Origin: CAIYXB01 sp038146805
GTDB taxonomy: Bacteria; Cyanobacteriota; Vampirovibrionia; LMEP-6097
DNA length: 64,000 bases
Assembly: GCA_038146805.1 (NCBI GenBank)
Contig: JAYQSH010000004.1
Span: forward strand, 1-64,000
Direction of reading: 5' to 3'
The translations under genes were made by a program, and so were the position numbers. A model generated the notes under the pieces. The model was given only the letters and a program-made list of their open reading frames with translations, made no database searches and had not been told where the DNA came from. Below are positions 54,608-63,992 of the stretch, one piece after another. Position 1 is the first letter of the stretch, and every line of letters starts with the position of its first letter.

Positions 54608-55249
54608 TTATTTGCCTTCTTTACTTGCTTGGATTTTTAAAATTTCCAATTCGCATTTAAACAAAGTATCCAAAGCTTCTATATGCCTCAAACACTCTTC
54701 ATGACTGCTTCCCCAAGTATAAAAACCGTGACCTTCTAAAACAAAAGCATGAATATCAGATTTTACTGTTAAAAACTGTTCTATATCAAGTGCTAATGAT
54801 TTGATGTTTTGACTATTTCTAAAAACAGGAATAATTTCTGATTTTTTATGGCAAGTATTGCCAGCAAGTGCTTTTAAAAGTTCGTAATTTTTCAGCTTAA
54901 TTTCTTTGTTTGCACCAATGATTTTTGAAAGCACAACACTTGCAGAAGAATGAACATGATAAACAAATTTTGCCTTGGGGTAATTACGGTAAATTAACGA
55001 ATGTAATAAAGTTTCTGCTGATGGTTTTTTGTTTATTTCTTCAACAGCTTCAGCATCATAGTTGACCAACAAAAAATCTTCTAGCCCAAGCTTAGCCTTG
55101 TCATTTCCTGAGCTAGTAATTAAAATTAAATTTTCAAAGCGCGCCGAGAGATTACCACTTGTTGCAGGTAACAGGGCCTGTTTAGCTAAAATCTCGCCAG
55201 CTTGGATCAATTGTTGCTTTAAAATCTGTGTATCTTCTATTATTTCCAT
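54608..55249 (-). CDS. mtnB: MtnB, methylthioribulose-1-phosphate dehydratase
   Basis: A class II aldolase-fold zinc enzyme, dehydrating methylthioribulose 1-phosphate. Starting at ATG 55249 gives 213 aa. Diagnostic segments are LPATSGNLSARF, LITSSGNDKAKL, KPSAETLLHSLIY, the zinc-binding YHVHSSASVVLS and HGFYTWGSSHEECLRHIEAL. A TTG further upstream (55270) would add 7 residues, but the ATG is more plausible. It is the first gene of mtnBDC. mtnA and mtnK/mtnN are not in this window. Confidence 0.92.
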   Translation of the reverse strand: MEIIEDTQILKQQLIQAGEILAKQALLPATSGNLSARFENLILITSSGNDKAKLGLEDFLLVNYDAEAVEEINKKPSAETLLHSLIYRNYPKAKFVYHVHSSASVVLSKIIGANKEIKLKNYELLKALAGNTCHKKSEIIPVFRNSQNIKSLALDIEQFLTVKSDIHAFVLEGHGFYTWGSSHEECLRHIEALDTLFKCELEILKIQASKEGK

Positions 55250-55354
55250 ATTTTTAGGGCTATTACGCAATTAGTTTAATAAAGCTTAATTATAAACACA
55301 GTAAAAATGCTTTTTTCTTAAGCTTTTTCTAGTATAATGTATTACTGATTGCAA

Positions 55355-56419
55355 ATGCAAGTAGCTAGCAAAAAATCAAATCATTCTCCTTTGACCTATG
55401 GTCCTCTAGAGGATAGTCAACCTAGCCATTATGAGTTTGATGCTTACCATGAAAAACCTAGTTTTTCTAATAGGCGTGCGGGTGAATTTGAAATGCCAAT
55501 AATGGATTTTGATGATTTGCACTCTGTTCCTCATGAAGTCAAGCCTGATAAAATTTTTTCTTTTGTTGAAAAGCTAACCCATTTAGCAAATGCTATTAAT
55601 ATTGTGACAAGTGGTGCAACCGCAATTGGTTCAACTGTAAGTCAAAATGAAAATACTACAAATTTTTTACAAAAACTTGCTTCTTTTGGTGCCAAAACTT
55701 CTATGGGAGTGAATTCTTTTTTTAATATGCTTAATGGTCATAAAAAAAGAGATTTATCAAATGTTATTGGCTATGCTGGTGAAATGTTAGCGGCGGCACT
55801 TGCACCTTATAATGTTTTAGGCTTGATTCGTGGTGCATCGTTTAGTACTTATCAAGCTTCAAATGTTTTATCAAGTGTAAAGCCCATGCGGGATTCAAGG
55901 ACTTATGGTGAGTATGTGAATCAAGTTAAAGAAAGACTGCCCGTTTTAGTGAAAAAACTTTTTGATTTTAAAACTTATAAATCTCTTACAAAAAATATTG
56001 GTTTTATAACTGGTGGTTGGGGAAGTTTGCTGTCGATGGCTGGTGTTGCCAGTTGGGCTGCAACGGGTAGCACAAAATTGGGTGCCTGGATAAAAGGTAT
56101 TGGTGAGGTCTTGATAGATTCATATCAAATTTTGCCAAAAGAACATTGGGAGCGCAAAAAACAATTTTATATTAGTTCTGGTTTTTCTTTTGTGATGGGT
56201 TCTTTATGTGAAATGATTTCAAAACAAAGAAACAATGATCCTGTAATGATGGCTTTGTATTTCTTTGGTAGCGGTATTGGGCGTATGTTGTATACAATTT
56301 CAAATGTTTTAGGTGAAGATAAATATAACCATGGTGGTCCCAAAAATCCACAGAAAGTAAACCTGCTAGATTTTTCAAAATTCCTTAATTTAGGCAAGCC
56401 AAAACTTGAAATTACTTAA
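55355..56419 (+). CDS. Unrecognised membrane-associated protein
   Basis: A 354-aa protein from the ATG at 55355 (a TTG two codons earlier is possible). I do not recognise it. The first ~60 residues are polar and probably disordered (Ser/Pro/His). Several hydrophobic helical stretches follow: about 80-100 (NAINIVTSGATAIGSTV), 135-160 (AGEMLAAALAPYNVLGLI), 215-245 (NIGFITGGWGSLLSMAGVASWAA) and 270-320 (FSFVMGSLCEM, MMALYFFGSGIGRMLY). No signal peptide is present. It could be an inner-membrane or membrane-inserting protein. A TATAAT at 55333-55338 precedes it, and uvrA starts 25 bases after it, so they may share a transcript. Confidence 0.65.
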   Translation: MQVASKKSNHSPLTYGPLEDSQPSHYEFDAYHEKPSFSNRRAGEFEMPIMDFDDLHSVPHEVKPDKIFSFVEKLTHLANAINIVTSGATAIGSTVSQNENTTNFLQKLASFGAKTSMGVNSFFNMLNGHKKRDLSNVIGYAGEMLAAALAPYNVLGLIRGASFSTYQASNVLSSVKPMRDSRTYGEYVNQVKERLPVLVKKLFDFKTYKSLTKNIGFITGGWGSLLSMAGVASWAATGSTKLGAWIKGIGEVLIDSYQILPKEHWERKKQFYISSGFSFVMGSLCEMISKQRNNDPVMMALYFFGSGIGRMLYTISNVLGEDKYNHGGPKNPQKVNLLDFSKFLNLGKPKLEIT

Positions 56420-56444
56420 TTTGCACTATACTTTTCTTATATAA

Positions 56445-59309
56445 ATGGCGCTAGAAACAGATTTAAAAAAAGATTCCAATGAAAATGCACAGTCAAAAAA
56501 AGCTTTTATAGAAGTTCGTGGCGCTAAGCAACATAATTTAAAAAATATAGATGTAAACATTCCCAAAGATACTTTAACTGTTGTTACTGGTGTCAGTGGC
56601 TCTGGAAAAAGTTCACTTGCTTTTGACACAATTTTTGCTGAAGGGCAAAGAAGATATGTCGAATCTTTATCTGCTTACGCACGACAGTTTTTAGGACAGT
56701 TAGACAAGCCTGATGTAGAAGAAATTAAGGGCTTAAGTCCTGCTATTTCTATTGATCAAAAATCAGCTTCTTATAACCCACGCTCTACCGTAGGTACTGT
56801 TACAGAGATATACGATCATTTACGTTTATTGTTTGCTCGCGTGGGCACTCCGCATTGTCCTGAATGTGGTGCAAAGGTTGAGGCACAATCTATTGATCAA
56901 ATTATGGAGCAGATTTTTATATTGCCCGAAGCTACCAAAGCCGTTATTCTTGCACCATTGGTCAAAGAAAAAAAAGGTGAACATCAAAACCTTTTATCCT
57001 CTCTAAAAGCTGATGGCTTTCAAAGAGTTCGTGTTGATAAAGTCATTTATACTTTAGATGAAGAAATTAAAATTGCTAAAACAAAAAAACATGATATCGA
57101 GTTGGTTATAGATAGAGTCGTTATCAAAGAGTCGGCTCGTAGCCGTATTGCTGACAGTGTCTCTCTTGCCTTAAAAAAAGCAGAAGGTGTTGTAATTGTT
57201 TTTGATGTTGAAAAAAAACAAGATCATTTATTCTCTGAGTTACTTGCTTGTCCTAATGGTCATGGTAGTATTGCTGAATTAGATCCAAAACATTTTTCTT
57301 TTAATAACCCGCATGGCGCATGCTCTACTTGTAGTGGAATTGGTGTAGAGCAAGAGTTTTGTCATGAGTTAATTGTGCCTGATGACAAATTATCTTTGGC
57401 AAAAGGAGCGATTGTGCCTTGGGCTAAAACCAAAAATGTTTTTTATGAAGCTTTATTACACGCTCTTGCAAAAGAGCTAAAGTTCTCTCTAGATACGCCT
57501 TTTAAAGATTTAGATGATAATATTAAGCAAATTATTTTTCATGGTTACGATGATGATAGGGTGACTATTGATACTAAAAAATATCCATCAGTGGGTTATG
57601 GTCAATACCGAGTTTACTTTGAAGGTGTTATTAACCAACTCTCGCGCCGGTATCATGAGTCTAACTCTGATTCATGGAAAGCAGAAGTTGAACAGTATAT
57701 GGAAGAAATCAACTGCATTACTTGTTCTGGTGCAAGGCTTAATAGTGTTTCTCTAAGTGTAACAGTCACTAATATGAATATCTATGATATTTGTCAAATG
57801 TCTATTGAAAAAGCATATGATTTTTTTATGACTCTTGAGCAATTTTTGAATTCTTATCACAAAAAAATTGCACACCAAGTTTTATTAGAAATTACTGCTC
57901 GCTTAAAGTTTTTAAAAGACGTTGGCTTAGGTTATTTGACTTTGTCTAGAAGTGCTAAAACTCTTTCTGGTGGTGAGTTCCAGAGGATTCGCCTAGCATC
58001 GCAAATAGGATCTGCTTTAACTGGTGTTTTATATGTTTTAGATGAACCTTCCATTGGCTTACATCAAAGAGACAACCAAAGACTTTTGAAAACTTTGCTA
58101 CATTTACGTGATATTGGAAATACAGTACTAGTAGTAGAGCATGATGAAGAAACGATTTTAGAAGCTGACCATGTTTTAGATATTGGTCCTTTAGCGGGAG
58201 TCCATGGTGGTGAGCTCATAGCACAAGGTAGTGTTGCTGATATAAAGGCAGCAACAAATTCTATTACAGGTGATTATTTATCGGGGCGTAAAAAAATTAA
58301 AATCCCAAAAAAAATCAGAGAAGGTAATGGTTTAAGTATTGGTCTAAAAAATGCTAGCAAAAACAATTTGAAAAATGTCAACATTGAATTGCCATTGGGT
58401 AAATTTATTTCAGTAACTGGAGTTAGTGGTTCTGGGAAAAGTTCATTGGTAAATGAAGTATTGAAGCCTGCTTTAATGCATAAGCTTGGTTACAAAAAAC
58501 CTTTTCCAAGAGATTTAGATGAAATTGTTGGCTATGAAAATATTGATAAGGTGATTGTTATTGACCAAAGTCCAATTGGCAGAACACCAAGATCAAATCC
58601 TGCAACCTACGTCGGCGCTTTTGATCCGATTAGACAGTTATTTGCTAGCACAACAGAAGCAAAAGCTCGTGGCTATCAGCAAGGTAGATTTAGCTTTAAT
58701 GTCAAAGGCGGCAGATGTGAGTCTTGTGGTGGTGCTGGTGTTACAGAAATTGAAATGAATTTTCTACCCTCTGTATATGTCAAATGTGATGTTTGTAAGG
58801 GTAAGCGCTATAACCAAGAGACTTTGCAAGTGCGTTATAAAGGTAAAAATATTTTTGAAGTTTTAGAAATGACAGTTGAAGATGCCGCTGATTTTTTTGA
58901 ATCTATACCAGCCGCGCAAAAAAAATTAAAAGCTTTAAATGATGTTGGCTTAGGTTACATTAAGCTCGGACAAGCGGCAACAACATTGTCTGGTGGAGAA
59001 GCGCAGAGAATTAAACTTGCAAATGAACTCTCAAAAAGATCTACTGGAAAGACTATGTATCTGCTTGATGAGCCTACTACTGGTTTACATTGGTATGATG
59101 TGCAACATCTTTTAGATGTTTTGAATAGATTAGTTGACTCCGGTAATACTGTGCTTGTCATTGAACATAATTTAGATTTGATTAGGTCATCTGATTATAT
59201 TGTGGATCTGGGACCTGAAGGTGGGGATGCCGGTGGAACTGTTATTGCAACTGGTAATCCATCAGAATTAAAAAAATATAGTGAATCTCATACAGCAAAG
59301 TTTATTTAG
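56445..59309 (+). CDS. uvrA: UvrA, excinuclease ABC subunit A
   Basis: The damage-recognition ATPase of nucleotide excision repair (954 aa, full length). The two ABC modules show Walker A GVSGSGKSS at about 49-57 and again near 660, with the signature motifs LSGGEFQRIRLA and LSGGEAQRIKLA, and Walker B VLDEPSIGLHQRDN and LLDEPTTGLHWYD. The zinc sites are complete: CPECGAK, CSTCSGIG and CESCGGAG...CDVCKGK. It begins directly after the unrecognised membrane gene and ends 16 bases before ppx. Confidence 0.98.
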   Translation: MALETDLKKDSNENAQSKKAFIEVRGAKQHNLKNIDVNIPKDTLTVVTGVSGSGKSSLAFDTIFAEGQRRYVESLSAYARQFLGQLDKPDVEEIKGLSPAISIDQKSASYNPRSTVGTVTEIYDHLRLLFARVGTPHCPECGAKVEAQSIDQIMEQIFILPEATKAVILAPLVKEKKGEHQNLLSSLKADGFQRVRVDKVIYTLDEEIKIAKTKKHDIELVIDRVVIKESARSRIADSVSLALKKAEGVVIVFDVEKKQDHLFSELLACPNGHGSIAELDPKHFSFNNPHGACSTCSGIGVEQEFCHELIVPDDKLSLAKGAIVPWAKTKNVFYEALLHALAKELKFSLDTPFKDLDDNIKQIIFHGYDDDRVTIDTKKYPSVGYGQYRVYFEGVINQLSRRYHESNSDSWKAEVEQYMEEINCITCSGARLNSVSLSVTVTNMNIYDICQMSIEKAYDFFMTLEQFLNSYHKKIAHQVLLEITARLKFLKDVGLGYLTLSRSAKTLSGGEFQRIRLASQIGSALTGVLYVLDEPSIGLHQRDNQRLLKTLLHLRDIGNTVLVVEHDEETILEADHVLDIGPLAGVHGGELIAQGSVADIKAATNSITGDYLSGRKKIKIPKKIREGNGLSIGLKNASKNNLKNVNIELPLGKFISVTGVSGSGKSSLVNEVLKPALMHKLGYKKPFPRDLDEIVGYENIDKVIVIDQSPIGRTPRSNPATYVGAFDPIRQLFASTTEAKARGYQQGRFSFNVKGGRCESCGGAGVTEIEMNFLPSVYVKCDVCKGKRYNQETLQVRYKGKNIFEVLEMTVEDAADFFESIPAAQKKLKALNDVGLGYIKLGQAATTLSGGEAQRIKLANELSKRSTGKTMYLLDEPTTGLHWYDVQHLLDVLNRLVDSGNTVLVIEHNLDLIRSSDYIVDLGPEGGDAGGTVIATGNPSELKKYSESHTAKFI

Positions 59310-59325
59310 GTGGTAAAACAATAAT

Positions 59326-60186
59326 ATGGATCCTTTTGTAGTTCTTGAAATTGGTAGCGGAAGTTTTAAACTTCATCAAGAGGGCAAATTTAGTTTAAGG
59401 TTTGAAAGCTCATTAGGTAAAGGTTTAAAAAAAGGTAAGATTAGTAAAGAATCTTTTTTGATTGCACAAAAAAGCCTTCAAGAAAAAATCATTCCTTTTT
59501 TAAAAGAACATGATATTAACCCAAAAGATGTCTTGGTTTTTGCTACTTCTGCAGTGAGACAGGCAATGAAAGATCCCTCTGGCTCTGGTGAGAAGTTTCT
59601 TGAGCTCTTAGCTTACTTTGGTTTTAAGAATATAAAAGTTTTTTCTGAAGATGAAGAATGTGAATATGCAGCCTGGGCAGTGAGTAGTGCTATCGGGGAT
59701 TTGCATGATAAGTTTCAGATGCTTGATACTGGTGGTGCTAGTCATCAATTAGTAGAAATTGAAAATCAAAGAATCATCAAAAAAAAATCAATCCCCATTG
59801 GCTCTCATACTAATTTAGATGCTTTGAATTTGCCTAATTTTTTAGATTTAGGTTTTACAGGGCAATTGCCAATTGCCGTTATTGGCACTACAGGCTATAT
59901 ATTAAATAATGTATTTAATTTAAATAGAAACACGGTACGTGAAATGATTGTTACGATGCAAAAGCAAAGTGTTGAAGAAAGAAGGTCTTTTTTGAAATTA
60001 TTAATTGCTGAAGAATCTGTATATGATTTGTTTGTTGATTATAGGTTAGCTATTTTTCCGAATTCATTGAAAATAATTTATAACTGTATTGATTCCTTGA
60101 AATCCAATAGATTTTTGTATTCTGAATCTCAGGCAATGAACTACATTTCAAAAAATGGTTTTATACCTTTTAAAGCAAACAATTAA
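59326..60186 (+). CDS. Ppx/GppA-family phosphatase
   Basis: A 286-aa member of the exopolyphosphatase/pppGpp phosphatase family (actin-like ATPase fold). Family stretches are VVLEIGSGSFKL at the start, VLVFATSAVRQAMKDPSG, IKVFSEDEECEYAAWAV (the EE with catalytic Glu), MLDTGGASHQLVEI and IAVIGTTGYILNN. It is at the short end of the family and lacks the HD domain of long Ppx. It follows uvrA closely, probably on the same transcript. Polyphosphate versus pppGpp preference cannot be told. Its stop overlaps the convergent pentapeptide gene by 4 bases. Confidence 0.85.
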   Translation: MDPFVVLEIGSGSFKLHQEGKFSLRFESSLGKGLKKGKISKESFLIAQKSLQEKIIPFLKEHDINPKDVLVFATSAVRQAMKDPSGSGEKFLELLAYFGFKNIKVFSEDEECEYAAWAVSSAIGDLHDKFQMLDTGGASHQLVEIENQRIIKKKSIPIGSHTNLDALNLPNFLDLGFTGQLPIAVIGTTGYILNNVFNLNRNTVREMIVTMQKQSVEERRSFLKLLIAEESVYDLFVDYRLAIFPNSLKIIYNCIDSLKSNRFLYSESQAMNYISKNGFIPFKANN

Positions 60187-61818
60187 CCATTTGGGTCGTT
60201 TGGAGCTTTGAATCTTTCTTGCCAACTTCTTTTTCTTGGCACAATTCTTAGAGGTATTGATTTTGCTGATAATAAAAACTTCACTTGGTTAAGTTGTGGA
60301 AAAGTTACATTTTTACTGCTAGCAAACTTTGCTTGTGTAACATCTGCGTTATCAAAAATAGCATTTTTTAAATTTGCGCCTGAAAAATCTACACCTTCAA
60401 GGCTGGCATTGGTGAAATCTGCGTTTTCTAAATTGGCATTAACAAAACTTGAGCCTTGTAAATTTGCATTTTTGAAGTTGCGTTGTTTAGATTGGCATTA
60501 TTAAAAATATTACCAAGTAATCTTGAGTCTCTAAAGTTTGCGTTGACTAAGTAAGTGTTTTGAAAATTACTGTCTATAAAATTACTTTCTTTAAAACTAG
60601 TGTTTTTTAGATTGGCATCTTCGAAATGAGTTTTTCTACCAGTACTTCCATAAAAACTAGAGTACTCTAGATTAGTATTATAAAAATTTGTGTAATCCAG
60701 AAAGCTGCGAACAAAATTAGTATCGGGTAAAAGTGCATCTGCAAAAATTGCGTAACTTAAAGAAGAACCTCTGAAAGATAGTGCTGATTCTTTAATATTA
60801 GAAAAATCGCAATAGCGGAGGTCAGCTGATATGAATTCTCTAAAATATTTATAGTTAAAAGCAGATAAATTGTACCCCGACAAATTTAAATTTTCAGATT
60901 TTTCAACTCCTGATGGAGTAACTTTACCAAGATCTTGTTTTTTTAATATTTGGAAAAATTCTTCGTTGTTTATAGCTTTCAAATTGTCTTGAGCAAGAAC
61001 TTTGTTGTTTAACTTGCTATCTGTTTTAATGGGGTTGGCTTCTGCAAAAAGTTTTTTCTGTTCATGCTCATAATGATGCAGTATTTCTTGTATTTCTTCA
61101 TTGACTTTATTTTTGGGAAACCATTTGGCAGTTTATGGTGAATTTTTACATAGCCAATTATTTTTTCATAGGCTTGATTTGTTTTATATTGTATTAAATA
61201 GATTACTAAAATTCCAAATACAAAGATCATTAGTGCTAATAAATACACTTGGTAATGAATAGAAAAGATTTTTTTTGTGATTTTTAAAATTGGTGTCAAT
61301 ATGATTCTTAAAATTTGAAGCAATTGTTCTACATATTGATTTGGTTCTTTTTCTACTTTTTTTTCAGCAAGATCAGCTAATTCAGAGTGTTCAGGTTCAG
61401 TTGCTGTTTCAGGTTCAGTTGCTGTTTTAGTTTCTTGAGTTGTTTCAGTTGTTTCTAAGTTTTCAGTTGTTTCTAAGTCTTTAGCTGTTTTAGTTTCTTG
61501 AGTTGTTTCAGTTGTTTCTAAGTCTTCAGTTGTTTCTAAGTCTTCAGTTGTTTCTAAGTCTTCAGTTGTTTCTAAGTCTTCAGTTGTTTCAGTTTCTTTG
61601 CTTGTTTCAGTATTTTCAGGAGCTGTTTCTGATTTTTCAGGTTCTTTAGCTACTTCTTTAGTATCTGTATCAATTTCAACAGAAGTTTCTGCTTCTATTG
61701 AGTTTTGATTTTCATTGTTTGTATTTTCTTGTTTTGTTTGCTCAGTATTATTAACCTCAATTTTTTCAACTTTGAGGTTAGACGAAGTACTTTTATTAGT
61801 GTCGCTAGTATCTGCCAC
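60183..61818 (-). pseudogene. Membrane-anchored pentapeptide-repeat protein with T/E-rich N-terminus, frameshifted
   Basis: Three frames make one protein of about 540 residues. The start (GTG 61818) gives an acidic Thr/Glu-rich region with repeated TTEDLE units (18-bp DNA repeat about 61440-61590), then one membrane segment (VYLLALMIFVFGILVIYLI, about 192-210). The frame breaks at the A5 run at 61110-61114. One added A continues FPKNKVNEEIQEILHHYEHE and joins the pentapeptide frame (60982-60428, LRYCDFSNIKESALSFRGSSL). A second break near 60475 is repaired by one added T, and repeats such as NANLQGSSFVNANLENADF run to 60183. Pentapeptide repeats form a right-handed beta-helix; the role is unknown. 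Confidence 0.65.
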
Positions 61819-61856
61819 TATATATAATTTACTCAGTTTTGAGCTTTTAATATCAC

Positions 61857-62999
61857 TTAGGCAGTAGTTTTTTTATTTGAAACGCTATCTTCAAGATATT
61901 TTTCGGGATCAAAACAGTCATTTAGAATTTCATTGCGAATATTATTTGTAAGTTCAATCAAATAGTGTAGGTTATGCATACTAAGAAGTGTAAAGGCAGA
62001 AATTTCTCTTGCCTTAAATAAATGTCTAATATAGGCTTTCGAGTGATTGCGACAACTATAACAAGAACAGTTTTCGCTTAAAGGTGAAAAGTCATTTTCG
62101 AATTGTGCGTTTTTAATAGACTTACGGTTACCATGAATATCAAAAAATGCACCATGCCGAGCAATGCGTGTTGGCATAACACAGTCAAACATATCGATAC
62201 CAGCAGCAATAGCTTTTACTATATCTTCTTTTGTACCTACTCCCATTAAATATCTTGGTTTATCTTCTGGAAGTAGATAAGCAAAATCTCTAACTATTCT
62301 ATCTATGTCTTCTCGGCTTTCGCCAACTGAAACTCCGCCAATAGCGTATCCGGGTACATCAATACTTTTGATAAAATCAATACTTTTTTGTCTTAAATCT
62401 TCAAAGATGCCTCCCTGGGCAATTAAAAATAAAGATTGGTCAAATTTTGAGATTGCATTTTGTTTTTGAAATTCTGCAAAAGATCTCTCTGCCCATCTGT
62501 GCGTTCGTTCGGTTGCTTCTTTAACATCGAGGTAACTTGCTCCCCCACTAGGACAATGATCAAAAGCCATCATAATATCCGCACCAAGTTTGCTTTGTAT
62601 TTGCATTGATTTTTCAGGATCAATAAAATGCTTTGCCCCTGTTATATGATCAGAAAAAAATGCACCTGCGTCTGTGATTTTACAATTGCCAATTGCAGCT
62701 TGTGAAAAAATTTGAAAACCACCAGAATCAGTTAAAAAAGGTTTGTTATAGTTTGTCCATTTATGTAAGCCGCCAGCATTAAAAATCATATCCTCACCCG
62801 GACGCAAATAAAGATGATAAGTGTTGGATAAAACTATTTGACAGCCACATGCGTCAAGTTGATCAAAAGTCATTGCCTTAATTGCAGATTGTGTTGCAAC
62901 GGGCATAAAAATTGGTGTTGCAATAGTTCCATGCGCTGTTTCTATTTTTCCTGCTCTTGCTTTTTTGTATTTTTTTTCTAGTGAATATTTAATCGCCAT
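61857..62999 (-). CDS. tgt: Tgt, tRNA-guanine transglycosylase
   Basis: Exchanges guanine-34 of tRNA-Asp/Asn/His/Tyr for preQ1 in queuosine synthesis. From the ATG at 62999 it is 380 aa, normal length. It has FLTDSGGFQIFS with the early catalytic Asp, the substrate region MMAFDHCPSGG, GGVSVGE, FDCVMPTRIARHGAFF with the nucleophilic Asp, and the zinc site CSCYSCRNHSKAYIRHLF. A TAAAAT lies 12 bases before the start. QueA and other queuosine genes are not in the window. Confidence 0.96.
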   Translation of the reverse strand: MAIKYSLEKKYKKARAGKIETAHGTIATPIFMPVATQSAIKAMTFDQLDACGCQIVLSNTYHLYLRPGEDMIFNAGGLHKWTNYNKPFLTDSGGFQIFSQAAIGNCKITDAGAFFSDHITGAKHFIDPEKSMQIQSKLGADIMMAFDHCPSGGASYLDVKEATERTHRWAERSFAEFQKQNAISKFDQSLFLIAQGGIFEDLRQKSIDFIKSIDVPGYAIGGVSVGESREDIDRIVRDFAYLLPEDKPRYLMGVGTKEDIVKAIAAGIDMFDCVMPTRIARHGAFFDIHGNRKSIKNAQFENDFSPLSENCSCYSCRNHSKAYIRHLFKAREISAFTLLSMHNLHYLIELTNNIRNEILNDCFDPEKYLEDSVSNKKTTA

Positions 63000-63065
63000 T
63001 ATTACTAAATATATTTTAGCGATAAGATCTAGCTGCAAACCATATTTATGGCAAAATCTTTAATT

Positions 63066-63992
63066 TTATTCATTTTCTTCTCTAATTTCTTGCATTTTGT
63101 TATTAAAACTTTGCTTGTCTTGAGAATATAAAACTTCTTGTTTATCAGTACCACCATCATCAATTCTCTGTGAGCTTGCCGAAAAAGTGCCATCGGCATT
63201 TTCGATGAATCTATCTTGCATATTAGCTTCACCACCATTTTCTGCTTCAACTAAACCACATTTTGTTGATCCTTCGTATGTGACTGCCATATTTAAGCCA
63301 AGCTCTTTAGCTCTTTGATTAATTGCTTCTGCATTGTGTTTAGCTGGGAAATAGCCAAAACATGAATCATAATTTACATCGACTTGTCTGACATCAGGAG
63401 TGTGTTCTAATAATCCAGCCATAAACTGACTGTCATCTTGACCGATGCCTTGATAATCTCTGCCATGTACTCCTGATTTAATCATGGCTCCATTTTCTGC
63501 ACTGCCATGTCCTTCTACATTTAAGCCAAGCTTGGTTACATCAATTCCAGCTTCTTTCATTGCAGCTAAAATTTGTGGTGCATACTCTTTAAAATTATTT
63601 TCGTCTTGAAAAACAAAACTGAATTGATTTGCTAGCATTGGGTTTGCATTGAGCCCTCCAATATGTTTTTGTAAACTAGCAAGAGCTTCTGCTCCATTTT
63701 GTGAAAAGTCTAAGAAGGCTGTTCCATCTGTATTAGCGTCACCCTTTGGTCTAATATGAAAATTCACATGTGCTTCATGGTTTTTGCCATCTGCTCTTTT
63801 TGGGCTTTGCTCAACAAGTTTCTGAAAACCCGTTTTACCGCTTGCATCTTTTTCTAATAAACTCAAATCTCTTGCTGCAGCTAGTGCCATCGGTCCAGAG
63901 ATATCATAAAATTTATTTTCTCCTGCGACACCGCCATATTTTTCTAGGTTTTGTTCAAGTTTACCTGCATCTAAATTTAAAGATTCTGCCAT
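63066..63992 (-). CDS. Possible clan CD (caspase-like) cysteine peptidase or toxin-type protein
   Basis: A 308-aa soluble protein at the window edge. I do not recognise the family, but two segments fit the clan CD peptidase pattern: a strand ending in VEGHGS (His162) and, about 50 residues later, a strand ending VDVNYDSCFG (Cys211). The distance and the His-Gly and Asp-Ser-Cys contexts resemble caspase, C80 or CHAT-like domains. There is no signal peptide at this start; the frame remains open past the ATG at 63992 to the end of the window, so a longer N-terminus may exist. A helical, acidic tail follows the core. Confidence 0.5.
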   Translation of the reverse strand: MAESLNLDAGKLEQNLEKYGGVAGENKFYDISGPMALAAARDLSLLEKDASGKTGFQKLVEQSPKRADGKNHEAHVNFHIRPKGDANTDGTAFLDFSQNGAEALASLQKHIGGLNANPMLANQFSFVFQDENNFKEYAPQILAAMKEAGIDVTKLGLNVEGHGSAENGAMIKSGVHGRDYQGIGQDDSQFMAGLLEHTPDVRQVDVNYDSCFGYFPAKHNAEAINQRAKELGLNMAVTYEGSTKCGLVEAENGGEANMQDRFIENADGTFSASSQRIDDGGTDKQEVLYSQDKQSFNNKMQEIREENE

